A program made the translations under genes and the position numbers. Shown in pieces: positions 51,317-58,912 of a stretch of DNA of 64,000 nucleotides (position 1 is its first letter; the number at the start of each line of letters is the position of its first letter). The notes beneath the pieces are model-generated. The model was given only the letters and a program-made list of their open reading frames with translations. It did no database searches and had not been told where the DNA came from. The stretch comes from JACQFK01 sp964619955 (GTDB lineage: Bacteria > Planctomycetota > MHYJ01 > JACPRB01), in the NCBI GenBank assembly GCA_964619955.1, contig CAZUJF010000025.1, positions 10,943-74,942 of the forward strand, given 5' to 3'.

Positions 51317-52045
51317 ATGAAATATAGTCTCTCCGCCGCCCTGCTTCTGCTCGCCGCGTGCGCCCAGACGCCCGAGGATCCCCTGCCGGCCGACGGGGTC
51401 CGCGTGCCGACCCGCGTGAGCTCCCTCTTCAACGGCCGCACGCTCGAAGGATGGACGCCGGACGTGCCGGCCCGCGACACGAACCCCTCCGCCCCGGACA
51501 GCTTCATCGTGCGCAACGGGATGCTCGTGAGCCTCGGGGAGCCGCGCGGCCATCTCACCACGACCGCGAAGTACCGCGACTACCGTCTCGTCGCGGAGTA
51601 CCGCTTCGCCGGGAAGCCGGGCAACTGCGGGATCCTGGTGCATTCGTCCACGCCGCGCGCGCTCGACAAGATGTTCCCGCAGTCCATCGAGGTGCAGATG
51701 TTCAGCGGCAACGCCGGCGACTTCTGGTGCATCCATGAGAACATCGAGGTGCCGGACATGGAGAAGCGCCGGCCCCGCAAGGAGGGCCAGAAGTACGGCG
51801 GCGCGGCGGGCAACGCGCGCCGCATCCTCAACCTCACCGACAACTCCGAGAAGCCCGTCGGCGAGTGGAACACGATGGTCATCGAGGTGCGCGGCCGGAC
51901 GCTGAAGGTCTGGGTCAACGGCGACCTCGTCAACGAGGGCTTCAACGCCACCGCCGACCACGGCGCGATCTCGGTCCAGGCCGAGGGCTCGGAGGTCGAA
52001 TTCCGCCGCCTCGACATCGGCCCCCTCCCGCCCGCGGGGAAATAG
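51317..52045 (+). CDS. DUF1080 (3-keto-disaccharide hydrolase-like) lipoprotein
   Basis: 242 residues. A lipobox 'LLAAC' ends the signal sequence. The rest has 'SLFNGRTLEGWTPD', 'YRLVAEYRFAGKPGNCGILVHS', 'SIEVQMFSG' and 'WNTMVIEVRGRTLKVWVNG', the standard order of DUF1080 jelly-roll proteins. These are abundant in planctomycete-type bacteria and some have 3-keto-glycoside hydrolase activity. It sits 15 nt after the prenyltransferase-repeat gene, but its start is preceded by a TATTAA-like box, so it may be transcribed separately. Envelope-located. Confidence 0.88.
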   Translation: MKYSLSAALLLLAACAQTPEDPLPADGVRVPTRVSSLFNGRTLEGWTPDVPARDTNPSAPDSFIVRNGMLVSLGEPRGHLTTTAKYRDYRLVAEYRFAGKPGNCGILVHSSTPRALDKMFPQSIEVQMFSGNAGDFWCIHENIEVPDMEKRRPRKEGQKYGGAAGNARRILNLTDNSEKPVGEWNTMVIEVRGRTLKVWVNGDLVNEGFNATADHGAISVQAEGSEVEFRRLDIGPLPPAGK

Positions 52046-52080
52046 CGCGTCCAGGGTCCGGCACTGGGGGGCCATTGGGA

Positions 52081-52132
52081 AATTTGGAAGTGCCACCTCC
52101 ATAAGTAGGTGTAATTTGGAAGTTTCGCTTCC
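52081..52132. promoter_or_regulatory. AT-rich leader element with 11-bp direct repeats and two small hairpins
   Basis: AATTTGGAAGT occurs at 52081-52091 and 52113-52123, 32 bp apart, with a looser GTTTGGAAGG near 52168. Between and after them are inverted repeats CACCT/AGGTG (52094-52111) and GGAAG/CTTCC (52118-52132). The block lies in the 136-bp gap before the unknown gene at 52182. An operator or RNA leader is possible; nothing else in the gap is recognised. Confidence 0.45.
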
Positions 52133-52181
52133 AGATTGATGCGGCTTCACGGGCTCCTGAGGGGCGGTTTGGAAGGCTGAA

Positions 52182-53009
52182 ATGAGAATCCCCAAGTTCT
52201 GGGCAAAGGCCGAGCATCGCTGGCCCGAGAGGGGCCTGCTCCGCGTCTGGCGGAGTTCCGATCGGAACGAAGCCGAGGCGCTGGCCGCCGCGCAGGCGCG
52301 CCTCGCCGTCATGCTCGAGGAAATAGCCGCCGGCCGCACGCCGGAGCGCCCGGATTACGCCGACCGCCCCGTGCGGGAGGAGATCCTCGGCCGGGAGGGG
52401 GATGCGGCCATCGTCACGCGAAACGCGCAGGGCGCCGAGGTGCTCAACACCGCGCGCGTGATGTTCCTCGACCTCGACTTCGCCCATTTCAAGACCGGCG
52501 AGGAGGGCGGCTTTCTCACATCTTTCTTCGGCAAGAAGACGGCGGCGACGCCCGAGTCCAGAGCCCGGGCCTCCCTGGAGACCTGGGCGTCCGGCGAGCC
52601 CGGCATCCGCCTTCGGATCTATCAGACCCGCGCCGGCTTGCGCGGACTGCGTCTCGACCGCCTCTATGATCCCGCCGGGGAGGAGGCGCAGGCGGCGCTC
52701 GAAGCGGCGGGCTCCGATCCGCTCTACAGCCGCCTCTGCCGTCTGCAGAAGTCGTTCCGCGCCCGCCTCACGCCGAAGTACTTTCGCGTCGGCCTCAAAC
52801 GCATCCCGGGGGAATGGCCCTGTTCGGATCCGGAAATGGCCATCGCCCGGGAGGCCTGGCTGACCGACTATGAGGTGCGCTCCCGCGACGTCACGATCTG
52901 CCGCCTGCTCGGCGAGACCGGCAAGGGCGCCGTGCATCCCGAGGCGGGCCTGGTCCTCGCGCTGCACGACAGGATCGCGCTGGGTCCGGCCACGCTGCCG
53001 CTGGCGTGA
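52182..53009 (+). CDS. Conserved hypothetical protein
   Basis: 275 residues, not recognised as a characterised family. Noticeable motifs are 'VMFLDLDFAHF', 'LRIYQTRAGLRGLRLDRLYDP' (residues about 145-165) and 'DPLYSRLCRLQKSFRARLTPK', all rich in Arg, Asp and aromatic residues and likely catalytic or nucleic-acid related. The Asp-x-Asp followed later by an aromatic-Gly-Leu-Arg block faintly recalls archaeo-eukaryotic primase-like folds, which I offer only as a guess. No signal peptide. It stands alone behind a repeat-bearing leader and ends at the convergent propeller gene without a gap. Confidence 0.65.
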   Translation: MRIPKFWAKAEHRWPERGLLRVWRSSDRNEAEALAAAQARLAVMLEEIAAGRTPERPDYADRPVREEILGREGDAAIVTRNAQGAEVLNTARVMFLDLDFAHFKTGEEGGFLTSFFGKKTAATPESRARASLETWASGEPGIRLRIYQTRAGLRGLRLDRLYDPAGEEAQAALEAAGSDPLYSRLCRLQKSFRARLTPKYFRVGLKRIPGEWPCSDPEMAIAREAWLTDYEVRSRDVTICRLLGETGKGAVHPEAGLVLALHDRIALGPATLPLA

Positions 53010-54245
53010 CTATTTCGTGCCGATCGCCCAGAGGAAGGCGCTGCCGCGGAGATAGAGCCGGCCGCCGCTGATCGCGGGAGAGGCGTCCATCGGGTCGCCC
53101 AGCTCGTTCACCGCGAGCACTTTGAACGTCCGCCCGGCCTGCACGACCGTCACCGCCCCGTTGCGGCCCGTCAGGTAGACCTTCCCGTCGCCGGCCGCGG
53201 GCGAGGCGAAGTGGTTGTTGCGGTCGGCGCGCTCCTTGTAGACCGACTCGCCCGTGCGTGCGTCCACACACGTCAGCGTCCCGTTGCTGTCGCTCAGATA
53301 GACCAGGCCGTCGTAGACCAGCGGTGAGGCCACGTCGGGCGTGCCGCCGCCCAGACGCCAGCGCTCATGCGCCTTGTTCTGCCGGTCCACCTTCCCCCTG
53401 GCCAAAGGATCCAGCCCCACGACCTGGCCGCCTTTGGCCGTCGGCACCACGATCAGCCCGGGCGTCGCGACGGGCGAGGACACGAAACGCAGCGTCTTGT
53501 TGTAGCGATCCTTCGGGTTCAGATCGCCCAGCCTCCAGACCTCGGCGCCGTCCTTCAGGTCATGGCCGATCGCGTAGTCGTTCCCGTGCGAGACCAGCAG
53601 GCTCCGCTCCCCGTCCGTCCATAGCTGGATCGACGCATACGAGTGCAGGCATTCGTCCACCCCGTCGGAGGGACGCCCCGCCTTCCAGAGCTCCTTCCCG
53701 TCCGCCGCGTTCAGCGCGACGATCCACGCGCCCCCGGAGTGGATCAGCTGGAGATACAGCGCGCCCGCGTGCAGCAGCGGCGTCGTGGTCATGCCGAAGC
53801 CCAGTTTGAAGCGGCCGTAACGCTCCTGGAGCTTCGCGCGCCAGACCTCCGCACCAGCGACCGTGAAGCAGAGCAGGTCCCCCGTGCCGGAATACGCCCA
53901 GACGTGTTTGCCGTCCGTGCTCGGAGACGCCGACGCATTGTTCTTCGCGTTCTTCGAGCTCTCCGAGAGCATCTTCTCCCAGCGCGGCTTGCCGTCCGTC
54001 CCGAGGCAGATCAGCAGGATTTGCGCGCCGTCGGCGCTCGGCGACGTGAGGTAGATCGAGTCGCCCCAGATCACCGGGGTGGACCCCGCCGCGCCCGGCA
54101 GCGGCGCCTTCCAGACGACGTTGCTGTCGGGCCCCCACTGCGACGGCAGGCCGCGCTCGGCGCTCACGCCGTCGCGCTGCGGACCGCGCCAGGCCGGCCA
54201 GTCGTCCGGAGCCGCCAGCGCCAGAAGCAGGGCCACGATCGTCAT
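53010..54245 (-). CDS. Secreted PQQ-type beta-propeller protein
   Basis: 411 residues from ATG 54245; the frame is open for 41 more codons, but only this start gives a signal peptide ('TIVALLLALAAPDD') followed directly by 'WPAWRGPQRDG'. Blades repeat 'DGKPRWEKM', 'DGKELWKAG' and 'TGESVYKER'. It is divergent from the squalene-cyclase-like gene, with a 40-bp imperfect inverted repeat in between. No metal or heme motif. A scaffold role or substrate oxidation cannot be distinguished. Confidence 0.85.
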   Translation of the reverse strand: MTIVALLLALAAPDDWPAWRGPQRDGVSAERGLPSQWGPDSNVVWKAPLPGAAGSTPVIWGDSIYLTSPSADGAQILLICLGTDGKPRWEKMLSESSKNAKNNASASPSTDGKHVWAYSGTGDLLCFTVAGAEVWRAKLQERYGRFKLGFGMTTTPLLHAGALYLQLIHSGGAWIVALNAADGKELWKAGRPSDGVDECLHSYASIQLWTDGERSLLVSHGNDYAIGHDLKDGAEVWRLGDLNPKDRYNKTLRFVSSPVATPGLIVVPTAKGGQVVGLDPLARGKVDRQNKAHERWRLGGGTPDVASPLVYDGLVYLSDSNGTLTCVDARTGESVYKERADRNNHFASPAAGDGKVYLTGRNGAVTVVQAGRTFKVLAVNELGDPMDASPAISGGRLYLRGSAFLWAIGTK

Positions 54246-54276
54246 GGGCCTGATTCTGAGGCCCGGCGAGACTTTT

Positions 54277-54383
54277 GGGAAGAATAAGGAATAGAGAAAA
54301 AGGAATCCTGACGGGCCGCGAATCCCCTCTGGGAGCAACGTTGCCCGCCGGGATTCCCTATTCTTCATTCCTTATTCCCTCCC
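54277..54383. repeat. Imperfect ~40-bp inverted repeat in a divergent intergenic region
   Basis: Arms at 54277-54315 and 54344-54383 match at roughly 80% when one is reversed and complemented, including a perfect 11-bp core (GAATAAGGAAT with ATTCCTTATTC). The 28-nt centre is GC-rich. The arms are AT-rich compared with the genome. It could be a long hairpin, a two-way terminator/attenuator or a small mobile-element remnant. Confidence 0.6.
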
Positions 54384-54406
54384 GCCTCGTTGATTTGACT
54401 CTCTGT

Positions 54407-54412
54407 TACAAT
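54407..54412 (+). promoter_or_regulatory. TACAAT -10-like box before the cyclase gene
   Basis: TACAAT ends 9 nt before the ATG at 54422. At this distance transcription would begin about 2 nt before the start codon, so the mRNA may be leaderless. No convincing -35 box is seen. The same hexamer with identical spacing occurs at 57483. Confidence 0.4.
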
Positions 54413-54421
54413 CTGCCGCGC

Positions 54422-56167
54422 ATGGACCCCGCCTCCGCCCTCGAGCACACCCGCCGCGCCCTGCTCGAAGCGCGTCTGCCGGCGGGACACTGGGAGGGGC
54501 GCCTCTCCTCCAGCGCCCTCTCGACCGCCACCGCCGTCGTCGCGCTCGAAGTGCTGCGGCGCCAGGGGGGAGACGGACGCCTCGTCGACGCGGGCCTGCG
54601 CTGGCTCGCCGCACACGCGAACCGGGACGGCGGCTACGGCGACACGAGCGACAGTCCTTCGAACATCAGCACCACCACGCTCTGCTGGGCCGCGCTCGGC
54701 ATGCGGCCGGATGTGCCGGGCGTGCCGGAGGCCTTCGCCCGGGCCGCGGACTGGCTCCGCCGCGAGGCCGGCACGCTCGACGCCCCCACCCTCGCCACCA
54801 CGATTTCCACGCGCTACGGCATCGACAAGACCTTCAGCGTCCCGATCCTCACGCTCGCCGCGGTCGCGGGACGTTTCGGCGAGGGTCCGGACGCCTGGGC
54901 CGCGTTCCCCGCCCTTCCCTTCGAATTCGCCGCCCTCCCCCGCGCCACGTTCAGCCTCATCGGCCTGCCCGTGGTCAGCTACGCGCTGCCCGCGCTCATC
55001 GCCATCGGCATCGCCCAGCACGTCCATCGCCCGTCCCGAAACCCCTTCGCACGCCTCGCCCGCGGCGCGACGAAGGCCCGCACGCTCCGCGTCCTGGAGG
55101 CCATCCAACCCGCCTCGGGCGGCTTCCTCGAAGCGACGCCGCTCACGAGTTTCGTGACGCTGAGCCTCGCCGCCAGCGGACTCGCGGAGCATCCCGTGAC
55201 CCGCAAAGGCGCCGCGTTCCTCGCCGCGTCGGCGCGCGAGGACGGCAGCTGGCCCATCGACACGAACCTCTCCACCTGGCTCACGACGCTGTCCGTGTCG
55301 GCGCTCGGCCCCGCGCTGCCCGCCGAGGCCCGCTCCAAGATCCGCGCCTGGCTGCTCGGACAGCAGACGAAGACCGTGCATCCCTACACCGGCTCGGCGC
55401 CCGGGGCCTGGGCCTGGACGGATCTGAGCGGCGGGGTTCCGGACGCGGACGACACGGCCGGCGCGCTGCTCGCCCTGCACGCGCTCCGCGAGGGCGACGA
55501 CCCCGAAGCGCGCCGCGCCGCCGGGGCCGGCGTGTCCTGGCTGCTCGGCCTGCAGAACCGCGACGGCGGCATCCCCACGTTCTGCCGCGGCTGGGGCAGA
55601 CTGCCCTTCGACCACAGCTGCCCCGACCTCACCGCGCACGCGCTGCGCGCCTGGACCGCCTGGAAACCCGAGCTGCCGGCGCTCGCCTCACGCGTGGAAC
55701 GCGCGATGGAGCGGGCGGTCGCGCATCTCATCGACGTCCAGTCCGCGGACGGCAGCTGGACGCCGCTCTGGTTCGGCAACCAGCACGCGCCCAAAATGGA
55801 GAATCCCGTGTACGGGACCTCGCGGGTGCTGCTCTGCGCGGGGATCCCGACCGCCCACCCGGACTGGCCGGCGGCGCTGAAGCGCGCCGTCCAATGGCTC
55901 TGCGACAGCCAATGGGAGGACGGGGGCTTCGGCGGGGCGCCGGGCATCGAGGCGACGATCGAGGAGACCGCCCTCGCGACCGAGGCTCTGGCGGCGCAGG
56001 CGCCCGTGGCCGCCGCCTGCGGGGCCGCCTGGCTGGCCGAACACACGAAGGACGGCACCCGGTTCCCGACCGCCCCGATCGGCCTCTATTTCGCGAAGCT
56101 CTGGTACTCGGAGCGCCTGTATCCGCTGATCTTCACCGCGGCCGCACTACGGGCTCAAGGCGTCTGA
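54422..56167 (+). CDS. Squalene-hopene-cyclase-like terpene cyclase
   Basis: 581 residues, shorter than typical squalene-hopene cyclases (620-720). The catalytic DxDD motif is 'DADD' at residues 341-344. QW-type repeats such as 'WEGRLSS', 'NRDGGYGD', 'DGSWPIDTN', 'NRDGGIPTF', 'DGSWTPLWFG' and 'WEDGGFGG' are spread through the protein, and an 'LWYSERLYP' motif closes it, as in cyclases. It probably cyclises a linear polyprenoid by protonation. The DUF116-polyprenyl synthase and the toroid-repeat protein about 4-6 kb upstream are plausible partners. Its 3' end overlaps the convergent esterase gene by 13 nt. A membrane-bound location is expected from the family. Confidence 0.85.
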   Translation: MDPASALEHTRRALLEARLPAGHWEGRLSSSALSTATAVVALEVLRRQGGDGRLVDAGLRWLAAHANRDGGYGDTSDSPSNISTTTLCWAALGMRPDVPGVPEAFARAADWLRREAGTLDAPTLATTISTRYGIDKTFSVPILTLAAVAGRFGEGPDAWAAFPALPFEFAALPRATFSLIGLPVVSYALPALIAIGIAQHVHRPSRNPFARLARGATKARTLRVLEAIQPASGGFLEATPLTSFVTLSLAASGLAEHPVTRKGAAFLAASAREDGSWPIDTNLSTWLTTLSVSALGPALPAEARSKIRAWLLGQQTKTVHPYTGSAPGAWAWTDLSGGVPDADDTAGALLALHALREGDDPEARRAAGAGVSWLLGLQNRDGGIPTFCRGWGRLPFDHSCPDLTAHALRAWTAWKPELPALASRVERAMERAVAHLIDVQSADGSWTPLWFGNQHAPKMENPVYGTSRVLLCAGIPTAHPDWPAALKRAVQWLCDSQWEDGGFGGAPGIEATIEETALATEALAAQAPVAAACGAAWLAEHTKDGTRFPTAPIGLYFAKLWYSERLYPLIFTAAALRAQGV

Positions 56168-57447
56168 GCCCCGCAGGTCTTGGTGCACCAATCCTTCCAG
56201 GCCTGCAACGACTTCGCGCGCGGCCCTTCGGCCATCGCGGGGTTGTAGCCGAAGCCGTCCGCCTGGACGGGCTGCAGCGCCGTGAAGGCGATCGAGCGCA
56301 GCCCGCCGTCCTTGTCGCCGAGCAGCCCGACCAGCGTCCAGATCACGTCCTTGTACATCCAGGTCCCGAGCAGATCGAGCTTCGCGATCTCCGCCAGGCC
56401 CGTCGCGGCGGCCTTGCGGTCCGCCGCCGACCGCTTCTCGTCCTTCACGAACGCGCAGAGCGCCAGCTGCGCCTGCGGGTAGTTCCAGCGTCCCTGGAAG
56501 ACCAGCGCCGTGAGCGCCGTGCGCCGGACCTTGACGTCCTTGTCGTCCAGCAGCGGGATCAGCGCGTCCACGACCTTGTCGTCGAGCAGGACCTGGGCCG
56601 CCGTCTGGGCGGCGTTCGAACGCACCCCGGCGCGCTCGCTCGCCAGGCCGCGCAGCACGACGGGCGCCGCGGCCGGGCCGCCGATGGACGCCAGCTTCAT
56701 CCACGTGACCCCCGTCGAGAGGGCCGAATCCGATCGCGACTCGTCGTCGAACTTCTTGAGGAATTCGGCCTCGTCCCCGACCGGGGCCAGGCGTTTGTTC
56801 CGCACCACGCCCAGCCATTCGACGGCCTCGGACTGCGTCGGCTCCCGGGGGCCTTCGTGCGCGAGATCCAGCATCTCGTGGTACACCGCGCGGAAGCCGG
56901 CCTTGAAATACGCCTCCGCCTGGGGGCGCGTGCGGCTGGGCGGGAGCGTGTCGTCCTTGTGGCCGATGATCCAGTAGAGTTCCGCGTGGCTCTTCGCGTC
57001 CTTCGTCTGCGGCGTCTGACCCATGCCGCCGACGTAGGAGACCGCCCCCGCGAGCAGCTCGGAGTTCTTCGGCGCAAAGCGGTTCAGGAACCAGGCGCCC
57101 GAGGAGACGCCGAAGCCGAAGACGCGCCGCGGATCCGCCCCGTACTTCTTGAGCGCCCAGGGGACGAACGCCTTCACCGGCTCGTCGTCCTTGTCCGTCC
57201 AGCCGACCTCCTTGGACTTCAGGCCGACGACGACCCAGTCCTCCCGGACGCCGCTCTTCGTCAGCATCTCCTCGGCCTTGGGAATCAGGGAGTTCGCGTT
57301 TCCGTTCGCGCCGTGGAAGACCAGCAGCATCGAAAGCGGCGTGCCGGGCCGGTGTTTCGCGGGGGGCTTGTCGACATGGACGATCGCCTTGTCCCCGTCG
57401 AGATCCTGGGGGATCAGGCACAGCAGCGCCAGGGCCAGCGTTCTCAT
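56155..57447 (-). CDS. Exported esterase-like protein with HEAT repeats
   Basis: 430 residues from ATG 57447, which has an AGGAGA Shine-Dalgarno run 2-8 nt upstream; the open frame upstream is Arg-rich and rejected. A short signal peptide ('TLALALLCLIPQ') is followed by an alpha/beta hydrolase domain with 'GVSSG' as nucleophile motif, 'IGHKDDTLPP' as acid region and 'LDLAHEGP' as histidine region, resembling polyhydroxybutyrate-depolymerase/feruloyl-esterase-type folds. From about residue 240 the sequence becomes HEAT-like helical repeats ('VVDALIPLLDDKDVKVRRTAL'). The fusion of an esterase with HEAT repeats is unusual. Substrate unknown. Confidence 0.78.
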   Translation of the reverse strand: MRTLALALLCLIPQDLDGDKAIVHVDKPPAKHRPGTPLSMLLVFHGANGNANSLIPKAEEMLTKSGVREDWVVVGLKSKEVGWTDKDDEPVKAFVPWALKKYGADPRRVFGFGVSSGAWFLNRFAPKNSELLAGAVSYVGGMGQTPQTKDAKSHAELYWIIGHKDDTLPPSRTRPQAEAYFKAGFRAVYHEMLDLAHEGPREPTQSEAVEWLGVVRNKRLAPVGDEAEFLKKFDDESRSDSALSTGVTWMKLASIGGPAAAPVVLRGLASERAGVRSNAAQTAAQVLLDDKVVDALIPLLDDKDVKVRRTALTALVFQGRWNYPQAQLALCAFVKDEKRSAADRKAAATGLAEIAKLDLLGTWMYKDVIWTLVGLLGDKDGGLRSIAFTALQPVQADGFGYNPAMAEGPRAKSLQAWKDWCTKTCGAQTP

Positions 57448-57482
57448 ATTCTCCTGTACGCTCGCCGCCCTCCCGAGCCTGC

Positions 57483-57488
57483 TACAAT
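57483..57488 (+). promoter_or_regulatory. TACAAT -10-like box before the second cysteine desulfurase
   Basis: TACAAT ends 9 nt before the GTG at 57498, the same spacing as at the cyclase gene. A leaderless or near-leaderless mRNA would result. No -35 box is evident. Confidence 0.4.
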
Positions 57489-57497
57489 CGCAAGGCC

Positions 57498-58607
57498 GTG
57501 CCGATCTACCTGGACCACAACGCCACCACGCCGCTGGACCCCCGGGTCCTCGACGCGATGCTGCCCTATTTCCGGGAGCGCTTCGGGAACGCGGCCAGCC
57601 GCACGCACGCCTACGGCACGGAGGCCTCGGAGGCGGTCGAAACCGCACGGACGCAGGTCGCCGCCCTGATCGGCGCCGATCCGCGCGAGATCGTCTGGAC
57701 CAGCGGCGCGACCGAGTCGGACAACCTCGCGATCCTCGGCAGCGCCGGCGCCAAAGGCGGGCACGTCGTCACCGTCGCCACCGAACACCGCGCCGTCCTC
57801 GACCCCTGCGAGGCGCTCGAGAAACGCGGCCTCCGCGTCACCTGGCTCAAGGTGGACTCGAAGGGGCGGCTGGACCTCGAGCGCCTGGCCGCCGTCCTCA
57901 CGAAAGAGACGCGCCTCGTCTCGATCATGCACGCGAACAACGAGACGGGCGTGCTGCATCCGATCCGCGAGATCGGCGCGCTCTGCAAGGCCCGCGGCGT
58001 GCTCTTCCACACGGACGCCACGCAGTCGTACGGCAAGGAGCCCATCGACGTCGAGGCGGACGGCATCGACCTGCTCAGCGCGAGCGCCCACAAGCTCCAC
58101 GGCCCCAAGGGCGCCGGGCTGCTCTACGTGCGCCGCAAGAATCCCCGCGTGCGCTGCGAGCCGCTGATCTTCGGCGGCGGCCACGAGAAGGGGCTGCGCT
58201 CCGGCACGTTGAACGTCCCCGCCGTCGTCGGCTTCGGCGCCGCGGCGCTGCTGGCGAAAGCCGGGGGCCCGGCGGAACGCGAACGCATCCGGGCGCTGCG
58301 GGACCGCCTCGAGCGCGGCCTGGGCGGTCGCGTGAACGGCGACCCCGACCGGCGCCTGGCGACCACGACGAACCTGAGCTTCGAGGGGAAGGACGGCGCG
58401 GCGCTCATGAAAGCCCTGCCGGACCTGGCGATCTCCTCGGCATCCGCGTGCACGAGCGCCTCGATGCAGCCCAGCCACGTGCTGGGCGCGATGGGGCTCG
58501 ACGAGGCGCGCATCCGCGGCAGCCTGCGATTCTCCCTGGGGCGCTTCACGACGGAAGCGGAGGTCGACCGCGCCGTGGCGCTCCTGAAGACGCTTTTGGA
58601 CAAGTAG
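57498..58607 (+). CDS. Cysteine desulfurase (NifS/IscS-like), copy 2
   Basis: 369 residues from GTG 57498. 'YLDHNATTPLDP', 'SGATESDNLAI', 'ATEHRAVLDP', 'HANNETGVLHP' and 'HTDATQSYGK' follow the family. The PLP lysine is in 'SASAHKLHGPKG'. The active-site cysteine is in 'SSASACTSASMQPSHVLGAMG'. It supplies sulfur for Fe-S clusters or related uses. It differs clearly from the copy at 24.2 kb, so the two probably serve different acceptors. The DUF4342 gene starts 8 nt after its stop, with an AGGGGG ribosome site. Confidence 0.9.
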   Translation: MPIYLDHNATTPLDPRVLDAMLPYFRERFGNAASRTHAYGTEASEAVETARTQVAALIGADPREIVWTSGATESDNLAILGSAGAKGGHVVTVATEHRAVLDPCEALEKRGLRVTWLKVDSKGRLDLERLAAVLTKETRLVSIMHANNETGVLHPIREIGALCKARGVLFHTDATQSYGKEPIDVEADGIDLLSASAHKLHGPKGAGLLYVRRKNPRVRCEPLIFGGGHEKGLRSGTLNVPAVVGFGAAALLAKAGGPAERERIRALRDRLERGLGGRVNGDPDRRLATTTNLSFEGKDGAALMKALPDLAISSASACTSASMQPSHVLGAMGLDEARIRGSLRFSLGRFTTEAEVDRAVALLKTLLDK

Positions 58608-58615
58608 GGGGTGCC

Positions 58616-58912
58616 ATGTCGGATCAAACCGTGTGGGAACAGTTGAAGGTGGACGGCGGCAAGGTGGCCGAGCGCCTCAAACAACTCGTCAGCGCCGGCA
58701 ACGCCCGCCGCATCGTGGTCAAGCAGAAGGGCCGCACCGTGGCGGAGTTCCCGCTGACGGTCGGCCTGGTCGGCGCCGTCCTCGCCCCGTTCATCGCCGC
58801 CGTGGCCGCGTTCGCCGCGCTGCTCTCGCACTGCAGCATCGAGGTGGAGCGCGTCGTCCCCAAGACGGAGACGACGACGCGGAAACGCCGCCGCGCCTCT
58901 ACTTCCCGCTGA
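58616..58912 (+). CDS. DUF4342 family protein
   Basis: 98 residues. 'VAERLKQLVSAGNARRIVVKQ', then 'VAEFPLTVGLVGAVLAPFIAA' and 'IEVER' match DUF4342, small proteins of unknown function with a hydrophobic hairpin-like segment (about residues 48-67). Start at ATG 58616 has AGGGGG about 6 nt upstream. It is coupled to the cysteine desulfurase by an 8-nt gap. It overlaps the convergent propeller gene by 14 nt. Possibly membrane-associated. Confidence 0.8.
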   Translation: MSDQTVWEQLKVDGGKVAERLKQLVSAGNARRIVVKQKGRTVAEFPLTVGLVGAVLAPFIAAVAAFAALLSHCSIEVERVVPKTETTTRKRRRASTSR

